Part shown: positions 37,607 through 51,542 of the stretch, piece by piece
Position numbering within the stretch: the first letter of the stretch is position 1
How the letters are laid out: every line of letters begins with the position of its first letter
Assembly: GCA_030435675.1 (NCBI GenBank)
Contig: CM059625.1
Coordinates: 1,612,001 to 1,676,000, forward strand
Direction of reading: 5' to 3'
Length of the DNA stretch: 64,000 nt
DNA from: Steinernema hermaphroditum
Taxonomy: Eukaryota > Nematoda > Chromadorea > Rhabditida > Steinernematidae
Program-made: the position numbers and the translations under genes
Notes under the pieces: generated by a model
What the model was told of the DNA's origin: nothing
Databases searched by the model: none
Seen by the model: the letters and a program-made list of their open reading frames with translations, nothing else

Positions 37607-40600
37607 AAGGCTTATATATTGTTTATGCGTACCATTCTATTATAGCTACTTGCAAAAATGATTACGGGCTGTAACTATAACTTAATTGTAACTTCATTGT
37701 GACGGCGTTTGATTATTTTTTTGCGACACCCGCGATACGCATAATAGTTGAATGGTTGAATAGGTAAGTGTGCTTAAGAGGAAGTGCTGGTGTGGAGGAA
37801 AGGCTTCTGCGTTGAAAACATCTCAAACTGATACAGTATAGATTTTCCTATTGTGAGAATATGGAGTTAAATGGTGTAGTGACTCGATGTTCCATCCATG
37901 CATTGTGATATTAATGCTCTGCTTGTTTGTACTAAACACCACTGTGCTCATAGTCTAAGACCGACCTCCTTAACAAGTGAAAATTGGTGGTTTGTTCTGT
38001 TGTTTCCTTGATAGCAGAGCATCTCAGTCTTCTGCTGAAGTTTAACAATCTCAACCGCAGATTTAACAACATCTCTTAGTCGATTTGAGTGTTAGTGCTG
38101 TGCGATATTGTTTTTTAAAGCTGAAGAAATTGGTTTTGGCCAGAAATTATTTAGAGACACGCTGCTATTGTTTATAAGGTCAGCAATTATTGTTATGAGC
38201 GGACTCTTGATACTGTTTATGTTTGTGAAATAAACAAGAATGTTTGCTCCTTTTAATCCGCAAAGATATTGCAAAAAGCACAAATAATGCGCGAAAATGC
38301 GGAACAATTGGAGCTAACCAGAACGACTGATGAAACCACAGAACCACACTGAAACGTCGCCAATCTCACACATAACGGGCCGCCCCAGAGGACAACGGAA
38401 ACGATACAAATCTGGACATTACTTAGCACTCACGACGTCTACAGGAAATCATAAGTGTTGATGACGATCTAAAACGCTCACAATTTAAAATCTGCCCTTC
38501 AGAAGCACATCATCCGCAAAGTTCACATGTACGAAATTAAAAAAGTGCTTATAGCGGCATCTGCCTGAGACAGACCGTCGCGCCGTGGATGTTGACAGGA
38601 CCGCGGACAAGGAACCAAGAACGTCGGCCTTTGATTGCCGACAAAAACACGGTAAAATGAATATTCATTAAAGTTGTTTGCGCGCCCTCACAACGTGGTG
38701 ATTTACGGCCACCGTCGGCAATCCAATTGCCGTAAGACGATTGCCTCTACTTAATCTTGTTGCCTATTACTTACATTAGGTTAAAAATTACCAGAGAGCT
38801 AAAGGTTAAGAAGATTGTTGGGTTAACAACATTTAGCGATTGACTTGCCGTAGTTGATATTGTTGATGTCTCCATTCTGGCAGCTGCTTTTAAATTGATC
38901 AAAAAGGGACGATTAAAAATAAAAAAAGAAGGATGTACGGTAATAAATTTCATCTGTTTTGACATATAAAGATGTCTTTTGTCATCAGGCGAAAGAGGGA
39001 ATCTCTATATGGCATTGGTCAGGAAAAAAGCAAGTGTTTTTTCATTTAGGAACAGGAATGGAGGCAAAGCAAAGTAAGTTCCTCCACACGGGCATTCCAC
39101 TTGCATACAATAAAGCTATCATACGGTGTCTTACATATTATTAACCAGTAGGCACTGTTCCGTGTCACTGATTAGGAAATGAGATTCCTTATTAAACCCA
39201 CTGAAGCTTATATGACTTTGTCATTAACATAAAGAAAAAATACTTCATTATATGATAATAAAGAGAAGCTTCCAGCAAACAACACATCCTTCCGCTTTTT
39301 TGATTAACGGCTTTCTAATGCAACAGGAACAAAACCATTCTAATCACAGCTGTGCGAAAACAGGCAAACACGTCAACCACCCACGATCAAAATAATTTAC
39401 GTCTTATAATCATGCTAGTTGCTGCGTTATAAGCCATTTAAAAACTGAATCGGAACGCGATAGATCTCCGCAAAGCTCTTAATCAGAGTTCTGGCACCAA
39501 TAGATATGAACATTCATTAATAGAATTGAACTCCAAGGCAGAAATGACACCTGCCTAGTAAGAGTATAATGGGAGCTGTTCACGCAAATGGTATGCAATT
39601 TTCCATAGTAATATATATGAAAATGAGATGTTGATTTTTGCTGTTCCTCTTTTTAAGAAAGAGTCAAAAATTTTCATCTTTTCGCAATTAAATACTATTG
39701 AGATTTTGTGACAAACACCATTGGAAGACACCTATTACAATCACGGATAAACACTAGGAAACGACATTACTCACGGTCGAAAAAAAAGAATGAAGCTTAC
39801 CGATCAAAGCCAGGGCTCTGTGTTATCTTAGAAAATGAATGCAAAATTCCGAATTTTTGAAAATGAAAAAAATTTACTTTACATTACGCGAAAAGCTGAC
39901 AATTCTTGTGAAACCGTTACACTGCAACACCGGTAAAAACATCGTGACCAAAGGTTGCCCAGAAAGGAAGTACGCAAACAAAGAAAACATATTTCAATTT
40001 GTTCAACATAACATATTCAACATTCATTTTTATTATTTTCCAAAACGCTAAATGATTCGATTAGCTCTATGAATAAAACGTAGAATATTTGGAGCAGTGT
40101 TTTCAAACAGGAACTTCCTTCGCATTCAACATTTTTTATGAGTTTAAAGTTCCGGGTTTATGAGCTACGGAGTTGCTAGGTTCTCGTAAATTGCTACGTT
40201 CTCGTAAATTCTCCTTTTGCTTATACCATCAAAAATAAAAAATGCTCAGAATAAGCCGAATGTCGAATGGTTGCCCAACTAATGGTTGCCCAACGCAAAA
40301 CGATTTTCTCTCTAAAAAACGGCTTCCTATGATACCTCATTCAGGACACACCGAACGGAATACAGTCGTGGGCCTAGCTGGACAACAGTCATCATACTTT
40401 CAATAACAATCATTAGAGTACTGAAACATAAAATTGCTGGTTGTGACTGTTCACCTTACGTAAGTATACGAGCAATAAAGGTAATGTCTGTTTGTCAGGC
40501 AGGTAACGAAAAACAAAACAATTTAACAAATTGGTTGTAAAACGAAAAGTGCGCAGACAAAGTACTATATGAGCGCCTTGATGAAACTTGACATGTTCGT

Positions 40601-43600
40601 TGTTATAGGCTGCACTTGCGACATACTGTCTAACAAAAGCATTGTCATGCTCGTCCTATTCCTAAATATAGTATCTGCGGTTTTATCAAAACTGAAACGT
40701 AGAGCTTTTTTGCAGCGAGCCAATGGGCCAAGTGCATTGGAATTTGGCGCAAAGAAAAATAGTGGACTTTTTTTGTATTTTGATTGTCTAACCGTGCTAA
40801 TAAGACCTTTTTTCTTAGAACATCGCACCCAGAAAATAAAAAAGGACAATACATAAGGATTAATATAAAGGTTGTTTTCACGTAATTAAAGTAGGACCTT
40901 TGCTGAGAAAGAAAAAATGATATGGGAAGATGCCAGACTAAATGTTGTCTAACAAAAATGTGAAATCGTATCAAAAAACCTATACGATATGAGCAACAAA
41001 CTAGGGGTTTCATGTAACAATACCGTATTTGTCGAGAAGAAAGGTTTCTTTCTGGATTGTCGTTGTGTGTAGCACGCATAGAAATCTCAAAAAATGTGCA
41101 GTAAAATGAGGCAAGCACATTTCTACATTTGTGAACAAAACAGCACGTGTGGCCGTCAAGCCGTGCGTCCAGAGAACGTAGTCTATTGCACTAATGCGCC
41201 TAATTTGTACGAGCCAGTAGACCGGAAAGCTCTTAACCGCAGCGATGAAAGAAAAGCGATTTCAACGCACAATGCGACTTTTAGAGGCTCTTTTAGGACT
41301 CCAGACATTTTTCGTCCGACAGTAAATTTAGCGTCAAACGGCGAATTAGGCGATGTACTCGGGAGACCTCCAATTATCCGTTAATCTGCTGGCGGCCGAA
41401 GCACTCAGCCGCGAAGCACGCTTTCGAATAATCTTCATCTCAGAGCGGTTTATGCGAAACGCACGCAATCACGAGGAAGCTCGCGTGGATTGTCCGGGAA
41501 GTGCGAAAAAAATAACGTCTGGGGATTCGAAATTTGTGTTTGACCCGGGAAACATCACGGAAATACGTCCAAGTATAGATTTGGCCTATGGAACTGACTT
41601 TGCTAAACGAATTTGGTGAACGCTGAGTAGACTGCGGATTCTGTCCTCCATGAAAAATGATTTGAACCAGCTCCGTGAAGATTCGTTATTGAAGCTGAAA
41701 TTTCCCCGCCTATCTAGATTTTAACACATGTTGGACCCAAGGAGGACAAAAGAAGGACAAGAAAACAGCAAAAATGCAGCGAAAAGGCAGAACCGAAGTA
41801 TCTGGTTCTAACGGTTACCAAACAAATACTACAGAAAGTGGTTAGCGTTCTCTGGGATGCGACAATTACCCACATCAACGTGTGACTTTGACCATATCAG
41901 CACGAAAAATAAAATCAGATATACGCGAGAAGCAATCGGCAGTACCATATCGTATTCTGGAGTGCATCCGTACTCACGACTGTGTTGTTTTGATTGTCGT
42001 CCACATCTGAAAATAACGTTAGATAAGTGTAAACATCGATAGATTTGAAGATAACAAACGCTAGAGTCAAATAACCACGCCATCTGCACGCCGCCCATCA
42101 CCGGTGTCAACGTCATTTAATTCGTACAAAGCGGACCGGCACACCAACATTTGGCTAAGGTCATTTAGAGCATCAGATCGTCAGCCTGTTTCCACAGGGC
42201 AATTAAAAAAACTGAAAAACATGCCCCTGCAGAAAGTATCAAAACAAACTGCGCAGCAGCGTTTATTCGATAACACCTCCTTGAAGAACTTCACATAATG
42301 AGCAAGGTAGTAGTCGTTCTGTTTGAAGAAAGCAGGAAACTCCGGAATTCACTGACTAATCGTATGATGCAGAAGCTGAAGCTCAGCAAAGTGGATTAAC
42401 GTAAATCGCCAGACTTCTTCTCATTGACAGTACACAGAAATCCAGACAGCTTATTCTGTTTTAATGACACTTGTTCTTGCAAAGTGGATGTCCTCAGCTT
42501 CTTCATTCAAACAATAGTTTCAGAGTTTCAGAATGTAGAAAAACGAACATCCAAATAAGCATAATATCAAACCTTAATTTTGAAATTTGAATATCGTATC
42601 GAAACTTGTTGCGCTAACGGTCATAGAATAACAATGACCCACTTCTATATCGTACGAACAGTTCAGTGACCTGTAAATGTGAAATGTTTCTCTTTATGGC
42701 TTCTAGTTTCCTGTATTTCATTTAAAATTAGCCGTTCAAGCTTGGTGGCAACTGCATAGCAATCGTTAACCACGGAGATCTAAGGGCGCAAAGATTGATA
42801 TTGCTACTTTTTCGCAAAAACTATAATGATACAGCTCCAATTCCAATCACTGTAGTGTAAATAGTTAGATGTTCAATGCAAAGCTCGCTTAATGTTTTTC
42901 CCTCATCTTGAATCGCTGCCAAAACGACAAGAATTTGAATACATAGTAGTTGTTTTGAACTGTTTGTGTTTATAGTACAGACACACTCTTAGACATTTGA
43001 TCGTTTTAATCCAATAAACCAACCTGGAAGTGAATTTTTTAAATGACTGAAAATGTATCAACACGCAAAACAGTCCATGTTCCATCGAGTTCAGCATCTA
43101 TCGGAAGCCTATAGCCACAAAACATTAATTGCAAGAGAGCTGTTTTCCGCAAAGTGCAAGCAACGAAAAACACAAAACATTACTGAAGGTCCATGTTCCT
43201 TATACGATCTTCATGAAACACGACCCTTATGAAACACAATCCTTTACACTAAAAAACAAGTAAACTCCCAAAGTTTCCACATAATGGAAAGCGGTGACCT
43301 TCGTCATCACCGAGCCTTTCATCGAGCGATGACACATCACCATTTCGCGCAAAGTTACTAAAGCTCATTTGAGAGTTGTGCGCGTGAGTATTTCAGCGAT
43401 GTCGGGTAAGGCGTTCCGCATTTAGCGCGAGGAACTTCTTATAGGCGTTCGTTAGGAAAAAAGGCTGTTGCTGCGGCAAAACAACGTGTTGTGTCGTCGT
43501 TTCAAAAGGGCTCTCCGCTCTAGTGTCGGCTCTTGAACATGAAAAAAACCCGAAGTGAAAACCGAATGGCTTTGTCCGCGCTGCAAAACAAGTGATCTTT

Positions 43601-46600
43601 CATTGGGAGCGCGCAAATGTCACTTGTAATTAAAGTATATGAGAAGTGAGAAGGCGAGCATAAATAAGAAAGCAAAACGAAAAACGCCCTTGTTTTCGAT
43701 ATCGAAAATAGCATATCAGCATGCAAAATGAAAGGGCTATAAAAAACAATTGCGTTAAGAACTATCCAGAAGTAGCAAAACAAACATTTCAAATATGAAC
43801 ACCTGAAAACGTCTATAAAAAGCTGCAAAGACAAGAGCACACAAGATGAGTAATGTTGAAAAAACGAAATGTCGTCGTTCGACATCGTCGCAGCCACGAC
43901 TCCAGCACCTAATCGGCGATCAAATGGAGCCCACTCAGAACAATAAACAAACACCGGCGGCGACGCAAGTGATCCAAAGGTGGTGTTGACTGAGTTCCAA
44001 CTGTGGACAGCTTCAAGTGGCCTTAGAAAGTCTCTCATGAATGTGTCAAAATGTCAATTTCCCTCTCCATATAAATTCTGTCCATTTATCGTTTTCGTAA
44101 TCGGGTTAACGGGGTAAGACTGCTTGAACTTCTTCTTATAAATATGAACGAAAATCAAAGATTAGATGTCATCTGAATGAAGGAGGTTAACCCGTTAACA
44201 ATCCACCTTTATCGAGTACTTGTCTATGTCATCATTTTGAGAATTGAACGATTTTTACGCAAAAAAATGGAACAAAAAGTGATATGTTCTTTCACAGGTC
44301 AAATAAGGCAAACGGCAGTGACTTACTTCCGTCTATCCTTATCAGTTTTCTCTTTTTTTCTGTAAAGCCATATAGTCAGACGTGTTCACATATTTTTGTT
44401 TTGGAAAAAGTGAGTCATTTTCTGAACTTCAAGGATTCACTCGAACCAAGATTGTTTGTTTTTCTGTGGATTAATTTTGACGACCTACGCATTCAAAACA
44501 AAGACGGTGTCCATGGCGGTCACCCAAATGCCAAGCGGATTGTGGAGTTATTTTTGGAATAGTCCATTGGAAAACACACCAAATCATTTTAGAGTGGGCG
44601 GAAAGAGTAAAGATCGAATTTAGCCCATGAAAGAAAGAACGCGGATCGGGATGGCTGACCGGGAATAACTCTATCCAATATAAATCCATTTCGCAGACAC
44701 AATTTATCAACTGGTTCATTTAATTTTTTTGCCTGGAGATTGAAGAGAAAATGGGATCATGGCTGGAAACCATAGGTTGGTCTTTTATAGGCGAGAGAAC
44801 TGAGAATATATGAGCACTATTACGTCTATTTACTTCTGTTTCTTACCACAATAAAATTTCAGTTTAAAGACAGGTGTGCAGAAGAAAATTTTGAAAGAAC
44901 GAAGCTCGATAAAGTCTCTCGATCAACGTATCTCCGATAAGCGTCCGAATCTAGCGAAATATCTGTGTGGAGACACTTGAGCTCAGCGAAATATTCATCA
45001 CACTGATGCAAAGATCCTCTTGTCAGAAACGGATTATGGCTGTTTTTCGGTGAACTCCCCGTAACAACATCAACAGCTGACGATTTCACACTGAACGCCT
45101 TAAAATTAGCTTTGTAGACAAAGCCTTTACACGTCAGTTTCTTAATACAGGAAATGATCCAAAGGCAACAAAAAATGAGACGAAAGCTTGGACAAAGATC
45201 ACTAGACTGCAAGAAGCAAAAATGCTAGATCAAACGCAGACACATCCTGGCAGAGACAGACGCTTACTCACTGCACGTCAGCAGATCAGACCTGGTACTG
45301 GTCGGAACGAAGGTTGGAAGGAGTTTTGTTGAGTTTTTTTTAGATAAGAAAAAAATGACCTATACACGGGAATATCTTATATAAAATATATTGAAGTAAA
45401 CATAAGCAACTTCAAAAGTAGGACTTACAACTTACTTAAGATCAGAACAAGCATCATCTTGAACGATTTCCAGCCTCGCATTGGCGAAATTTTATGCAAC
45501 AAATCCCTTTGCTCCAATTGCTAAACCACAAATGAAAAAAACAAAAGATAGCCACTAATGTTTGCTCATCTCCTCAGTCAAAAGTCAAACAATGCGAGGT
45601 GGTTTTTTGGCAGTGCTGGTTTCAATAATACCAGAGAAGAGGTTCTAATGACTAGGACAATGATGGTAGAGTTATAACTAAAAACGATAGCCTTCATCAA
45701 TACGAAGTGGTCATGATTTGCAAAGAAATCGTTCTCACAAACATTCTTTTTAAGTTGGGAACGGTAGAAAAACATATCACAAAGTTAATATTGTTCAACC
45801 TTTCCCATTGACGGTTGGCTATGGACAATATATACCGATTTCATCAGAAGCCAGCTGACGACGGGAAACAACAAGAAACCAAATTAAGGTTTTGTGCAAC
45901 GAATACGACACGAATGCACCGGTGCTTAACAACCGTACTTTTACAAGGGACCATTTACGCTTATGGAGTGCCTAGGTACATCATTTTACTCAAAAGAACC
46001 AAACGCTTCAACACAAGATGATACCAAAGGAGTAACCCTAAGCGATAAACCAGCTTACTAAGAACGATGAACGCGAAGTATAAAAAAGTGACGATAAGCG
46101 GGCTAGTTGAGGGGGAGCGCATACTTATGTCGATGAAACACTCCTCCCTTTTAATTAAAGCATTTCCTATAATATTCACCCTTAGCTCACAATCACCATC
46201 CATCTCCATCGCTTCTTCAGCATACGCTGGCCGGCCTGGCGGCCACCGCACGTGCCGGCCGCCGGGGCTTCTTTCCGCGACGGCGACCCTTAGCCATCCC
46301 ATCGCTCTTCTCAGCGAATCTAGCAAAACTGTTGCTGCAAGAGCGACGTTGAACACCGACGGCAGCTGCCAGCCGATCGGTCGACCTTTGTCGCCTCCCC
46401 AAAAATACAAGAGGTTTGCGCGCGGCGTTCAAAAAAGTCGTTTTCACACAGACACACAAACAATGCTCTTTGAGTTGTATGAGCACAGAGACGTCATCTG
46501 TCTTTGTGCCATTTGGCCGGAAATCGACAAATTAACGAAACGATTTATGCACAAAACATGCCAACTCTTTTGTTTTCACTATGCTCGAGGTTATGGGAAC

Positions 46601-49072
46601 GGAAACAGATACAGCGTCTGTTTGCTGCCTCATATAATTATAATGTGATTCGTTTACGTGTTAGTGTCGGAGATACGGTATTCTCAGGCAAGGCTAAAAG
46701 AGATACAATGGAGTGATGTACTATAAACATCGGGGATATGTCGCGTTTTGTGTTTAGACACGTGACTGGCTCGCACGGAGCCGAGATTTCGCATGTAAAA
46801 CACGTAGTGTTCAATATTTCAAATTTGAACTGATGGAAAATTGTGATTCTGTTATGATAGTGTAAACATGATTTTGTACAGCTGAGCCTCTATTTCTCAA
46901 TGCATAGGATCCGAAAATAACACTGAAAACGTTAAACAAGAAACTCCTTATCTTTGTTGAGCATCAAAGCAGATTATCGCTACCATAGCAGGCAAGGAGT
47001 GAACTCTTATCGCAAGCTGAATGACTCCTGACGTTGCTCTACTGTTCCTCAAGCCTTAGCTATGAACTGTATTTGTAATACACTGTACTGCATAAGAGAA
47101 CGGGCAAAGAGAACAAGGAACACGGGAAATTACAAGCTGTATTGGCTGATCACCTGACATGCCACAAAAAATGACTGCCGAACGTCAGAGAGAAACACAG
47201 CAAGAATGACTGTTGACAGCACAGGCGCCTCCAAGTGGACAGTACAAAAACAAACTCATAAAACTCTTTGTTCCTTCCGAAACTCCAAATGCTTAGCTGG
47301 GAAACCTGGAAAACAACGAGGATGATGGTAAGCATTTGCACGATTGTCGTCATCAAGGTGACACACATGTTTTATGCATTGTTTTTGGCGGTTGCCATCT
47401 GCCCAAAAGACGCAACTTGGTATCAATTTTTGACAGTCTAGACTCACCTGATAAAATACTGGTTACTATGGGAAATGACACGAAAACTTTTTTATGCTGA
47501 TTTACATGAGCTGATGTCGGGGTCCCAAATTTTTTGAAAGCTATAAATATTGAAAACACATCGAAATTGAGAACTCCACTTTCATGTACATGTTACCGAT
47601 GATATTAATTGTGTGACGGACGGCGACTACTTTCGGTGACTACCGCTGACTACCATACTACTCATGTACATCGTTGCTTTTCGAACGTCCTACTTTCCTT
47701 GAAGGGGTGGTCAAAATCCAAACGGGGACGATTCAAATCTCAGAAAATCTTTAACGGAACGCTTGCGGGATGATCGAGATAAAGCGGATGTGTGCGGAAA
47801 ATAGCTCTACATAAATATCAAGATTTCCTTCCATCCACCTCATTCGCATTCCATGAGATTTAAGCTTTGAAAGCATCAAAGCAAAAGCACAAATTTCACC
47901 CTGCTTCCGATAGCTGATGTGTCGCAGGCGAACGGCAAAAACACTTTCTATTGTAAACGGGAAGTTATAGGATTGCACTCAGTGCCTGTCGTCTCGAAAA
48001 TAACACGATCCGTCACAATCAGAGCGCTTCAAAACTTGCACAACTATCGTCATCGAGGCGCCGTCTCACATGTTTCTTTTCGACAGCTGCAATCGCGAAA
48101 AGACGAACAAACACCAAGGATTCGAATCAGATCAACACATGTGAGTCTTTTTTTTCGGTCCTTTCCGCAAGAAAATGCAAATATCAATTTGTCACAGTCG
48201 GCGTAATCCACAATAATTGATTCGCAAAAAACGCGCTATATGTGACAGTTTCAGCGCAGTAAAAATGGTTTACACAGTGGCGCTTTCCACGGCTGCCCGC
48301 CGCTGTTCTCATAAAAACTGAAGTTGTTACAACGTGTGAAAAGGCACGGGTTTGCATCAGATGAAGTCCCAGACACGGGCATGCCACATTACCTTACAGT
48401 CGGACAATTGAGTTACTTCAGATAGAAGAAAACGGGACAGTACTCTTAGCCGCCTCAATTTCGGCCTTCATAAGATATGTTTTACGATAAGTTTCTGCAA
48501 AGATGTCTGAGTAGTTTCTCAGACTTCGGCTCTAGTAACAGCGGTTCGCTAAGAAGCAAAGGGATGCAATAGTGTACATAGACTACGTTACAAAGTAGGA
48601 TCTATGATATGAAGCTCTAAAATTTAAATTAGTGATCTGTAAGATTGTTCCACCAAAGAGGACATTTGCTTAAGAATTCTTACAATTGTCTTCCTTGCTG
48701 TGAAGATCATATCTAGTTAACCGTAGCTCTTGGCTTCCTCGACAATCTACCCAGTTCGTATTTCAGGTTCTGAGATCTATGTGCCCTGAACAGTTCAGGA
48801 CGAACATTACTAACAGGACTGTAAAACAGCAAACAATATGCGACTGAAAGTAGACAATAAAAAAGAACAGATTTGAAGAGTTACGCTAAGCTAGCAAATG
48901 AATCCCGATCAGTCCAGAAATTGCAGATGTGACACATCTCCCCCTCAAATTGTTGTTTTTTACTTAGACGCTCTCCTAAATTATTCGCCTGGATATTCTT
49001 AGCAAATCGAGTCCGCCCAGCACTGGCACGCTCCGGCTGCTAATTTTTTTGTGCAAACGCCTCCAGGCTCCC

Positions 49073-49099
49073 TTTGTTTACGTCATCTCATTGGCCAAT
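49073..49099. promoter_or_regulatory. clustered forkhead, CRE-like and CCAAT motifs
   Basis: Within 27 bases lie TTTGTTTAC (complement GTAAACAAA, the forkhead core), the overlapping TACGTCAT (CRE-like) and ATTGGCCAAT, a palindromic CCAAT box. The surrounding 150 bases are GC-richer than the flanks. No gene start was identified next to it. Confidence 0.3.
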
Positions 49100-50824
49100 T
49101 CGTTCACGGGTCGACGTCGTCGTCGATGACAGGGCCAACGGCGATCGGCTATCAGTGACGCACTCGTCGCATACTAACGGCACTGCTTGCGGTTTACGGA
49201 ACGGTGTAATAACTCATAGCACATGAATGATGGCATCAATTTCTTGAGATATTATACAATTACATTTATAAATTATTCAGGAAAGACTTTAAGATGAACT
49301 GCAAAGTGATATGTTCCAAACCAACCTTGACAGGAGGGGAAAACAGCTGTTGGATTTCAAAACATATGACCGGTACTCCATCAAAATATGAGTGAAAGGT
49401 CAGGCGAAGAAAAATAAGTCGCGAAAGCTCTGACTTGAACTTATGTATGACAATTTTTCAGCTGACTGCGGGCAGACAGTTCGTTATAGTCCCTAGTCCA
49501 CAATGTCAAGTTCACGGAGCAGCAAACATCTTTGTTATGCTCAGGTCTCACAGTTTCGGCGTCGATTAAGCTAAATAAAAAAGATAAACTATTGGGCAGA
49601 GAGCACCTTTGGAATGTTTTGTGGAAAAGCTTCGGACCTAATCCACAAAAGGGTTCTGAAGATAGAGATCATTTTTGGGTCATATGGACTAATGTGGGGG
49701 GACCACTATCGAGAGATATGCCAACCCTATGCTCAGTAAAAAAATGCGATTTGTAAATTATTTTAGTGTTTAGTGGTTAAGCAGACATAATGTTCACGCT
49801 TAAATTTTGAGCTTCGCGTTCCAATTCCATAGAAACTGCACAAGCCCTCGGAAATAAAGTACTAGAAACTCAAACCAGTAAACGTTATACAATGATACAA
49901 TATTTCAAATTTACAAGTAATCAACGAAGTTAAATATTTGGTATTAATATGCGATACGTTTTTAAGAAAAAAAAAACCAAAAACTGTAGAATTGCCTTTC
50001 AATGCTATTCGAGATCACAATGAGGAATGAGCGGACCGAGGTTATACACCCACAGAGTGCAGACGAAATATAAGAAAGGCGTAATATTAATCCGGCAGTG
50101 GAACAACGCATTCATTATCAACAACAATATATATTCCGTTCTCAGCAAAGCAAATACTGAACTCTACTTGTTTGCGCATGCACCCTTCGCTCATCGAGTG
50201 ACGGTCGACAACATGGACCGGACACACTGACCAACTAAGCAAGACCCACTAATTTCAGGATACGCTTCAATTTTCGAGCATTCTACAGTGTTTTGTTCCA
50301 ACAGCCTATGAACTAGCGCTTATCAGCGGACTAAGAGAAAAAGACTGCCCTATAAAGAACATATTTGTTTGTTCGCCACAACATTAGTCTTCCTCGTTGG
50401 TCAGTACTAGATAACGGCCGCAGAGATAAGAAAACTGCACTAGTCTGTGTCAAGATTTACTTGGTGACCTTCTTTGTACTATGCTGTGAAACTGTTTGCA
50501 ACCATACGAATATTATTTTCCTTAAAATCACAACTTATTGTATAGCATTATGACTCACGAAGTCGGAGTGGAATACGGCGATCACGTTAGTTTGCGTGGG
50601 AATTGGAGAGGCTAAGAGTTGAATCCGGTAGAAGTCCAACCCTTGGTTCAGCTGGCGGCGCAGACGTAAGAGTTTCCGAGCATATTGGGCAGTTTCCAGG
50701 CAAAGGTGGTAGAACGCGCTGAACCGGAATCATGAAGTCCAGGATTTTGGCAAAAAAAACCGCTTGAAAAAGATCATTTCCTTTGCGTTTCTTTAACCTC
50801 ACAAACAAACCTTTTAGTATCATT

Positions 50825-51542
50825 AAGTTTGAGCTGAGTGTGCTGAAGAATTGAAGCTTCGCTTTGAGATCCAGAGAGTGTACTATCTAGCATCATTCGA
50901 TAGTAGACAATCTGAACTCAGAGCGCAGTTCCAAAGTAAAATATGAAGGTGAAGCTATCACATATGATGCGTAATCTATCTGTGCATGGCCACATTGTAA
51001 ATAAATCTAACAAAGTGTACCGCGCATCAGATAGATCACACCCCAGTAGGACAAAGGAGGACGGATGTGCAGATACAGCCCCGATTTACTGTCCCTCCGC
51101 TCTACCTAATCAATTGTTAAGGTAAAGACAATGAGACAGAAAAAAGGGGCTGCATCCAAGAGCAATGAGGGGAAGTAATACAGAAGTTTGAGCTGAGTGT
51201 GCAGAAGAATTGAAGCTTCGCTTTGAGATCCGGAGAGTTCACTATCTCCATTATTCGATAGTGGACAATCTGAACTCAAAGCGCAGTTCCAAAGTGAAAT
51301 ATTGAGGGGAAGCTGTCACGTAAGGAGCGTGATCTATCTGTACATGGCCACTTACTAAACAAATCTAACCAAGTGTACCACGTTTCAGATAGATCCCACC
51401 CCAGTAGGACAAAGGAGGACAGATACGCAGACACAGCCCCAATTTACTGTCCCTCCGCTCTACCTAATCAAATGTTAAGGTAAAGACAAGGAGACAGAAA
51501 AAAGGGGCTGCATCCAAGAGCAATGAAGTAGAGTCGTACAGA
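50825..51542. repeat. tandem duplication, two copies of about 359 bases
   Basis: Copy 1 (50825-51183) and copy 2 (51184-about 51542) both begin AAGTTTGAGCTGAGTGTGC and share blocks throughout, such as GAATTGAAGCTTCGCTTTGA and CAGAAAAAAGGGGCTGCATC. They differ by scattered substitutions and few indels, roughly 90 percent identity by eye. Neither copy contains a sustained open frame. The origin looks like an unequal exchange or a repeat family unit; a similar unit elsewhere in the window was not noticed. Confidence 0.88.

Noticed and set aside
43520..44038. A 172-codon minus-strand open frame, hydrophobic in the middle
   Set aside because: No recognised domain, no signal peptide at its start, no supporting splice sites. 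One or two frames of this length are expected by chance in 64 kb of AT-rich DNA.
46067..46648. A 193-codon plus-strand open frame
   Set aside because: It spans the GC-rich island, which lowers stop frequency on both strands; the opposite strand is open too, and the protein text looks random.
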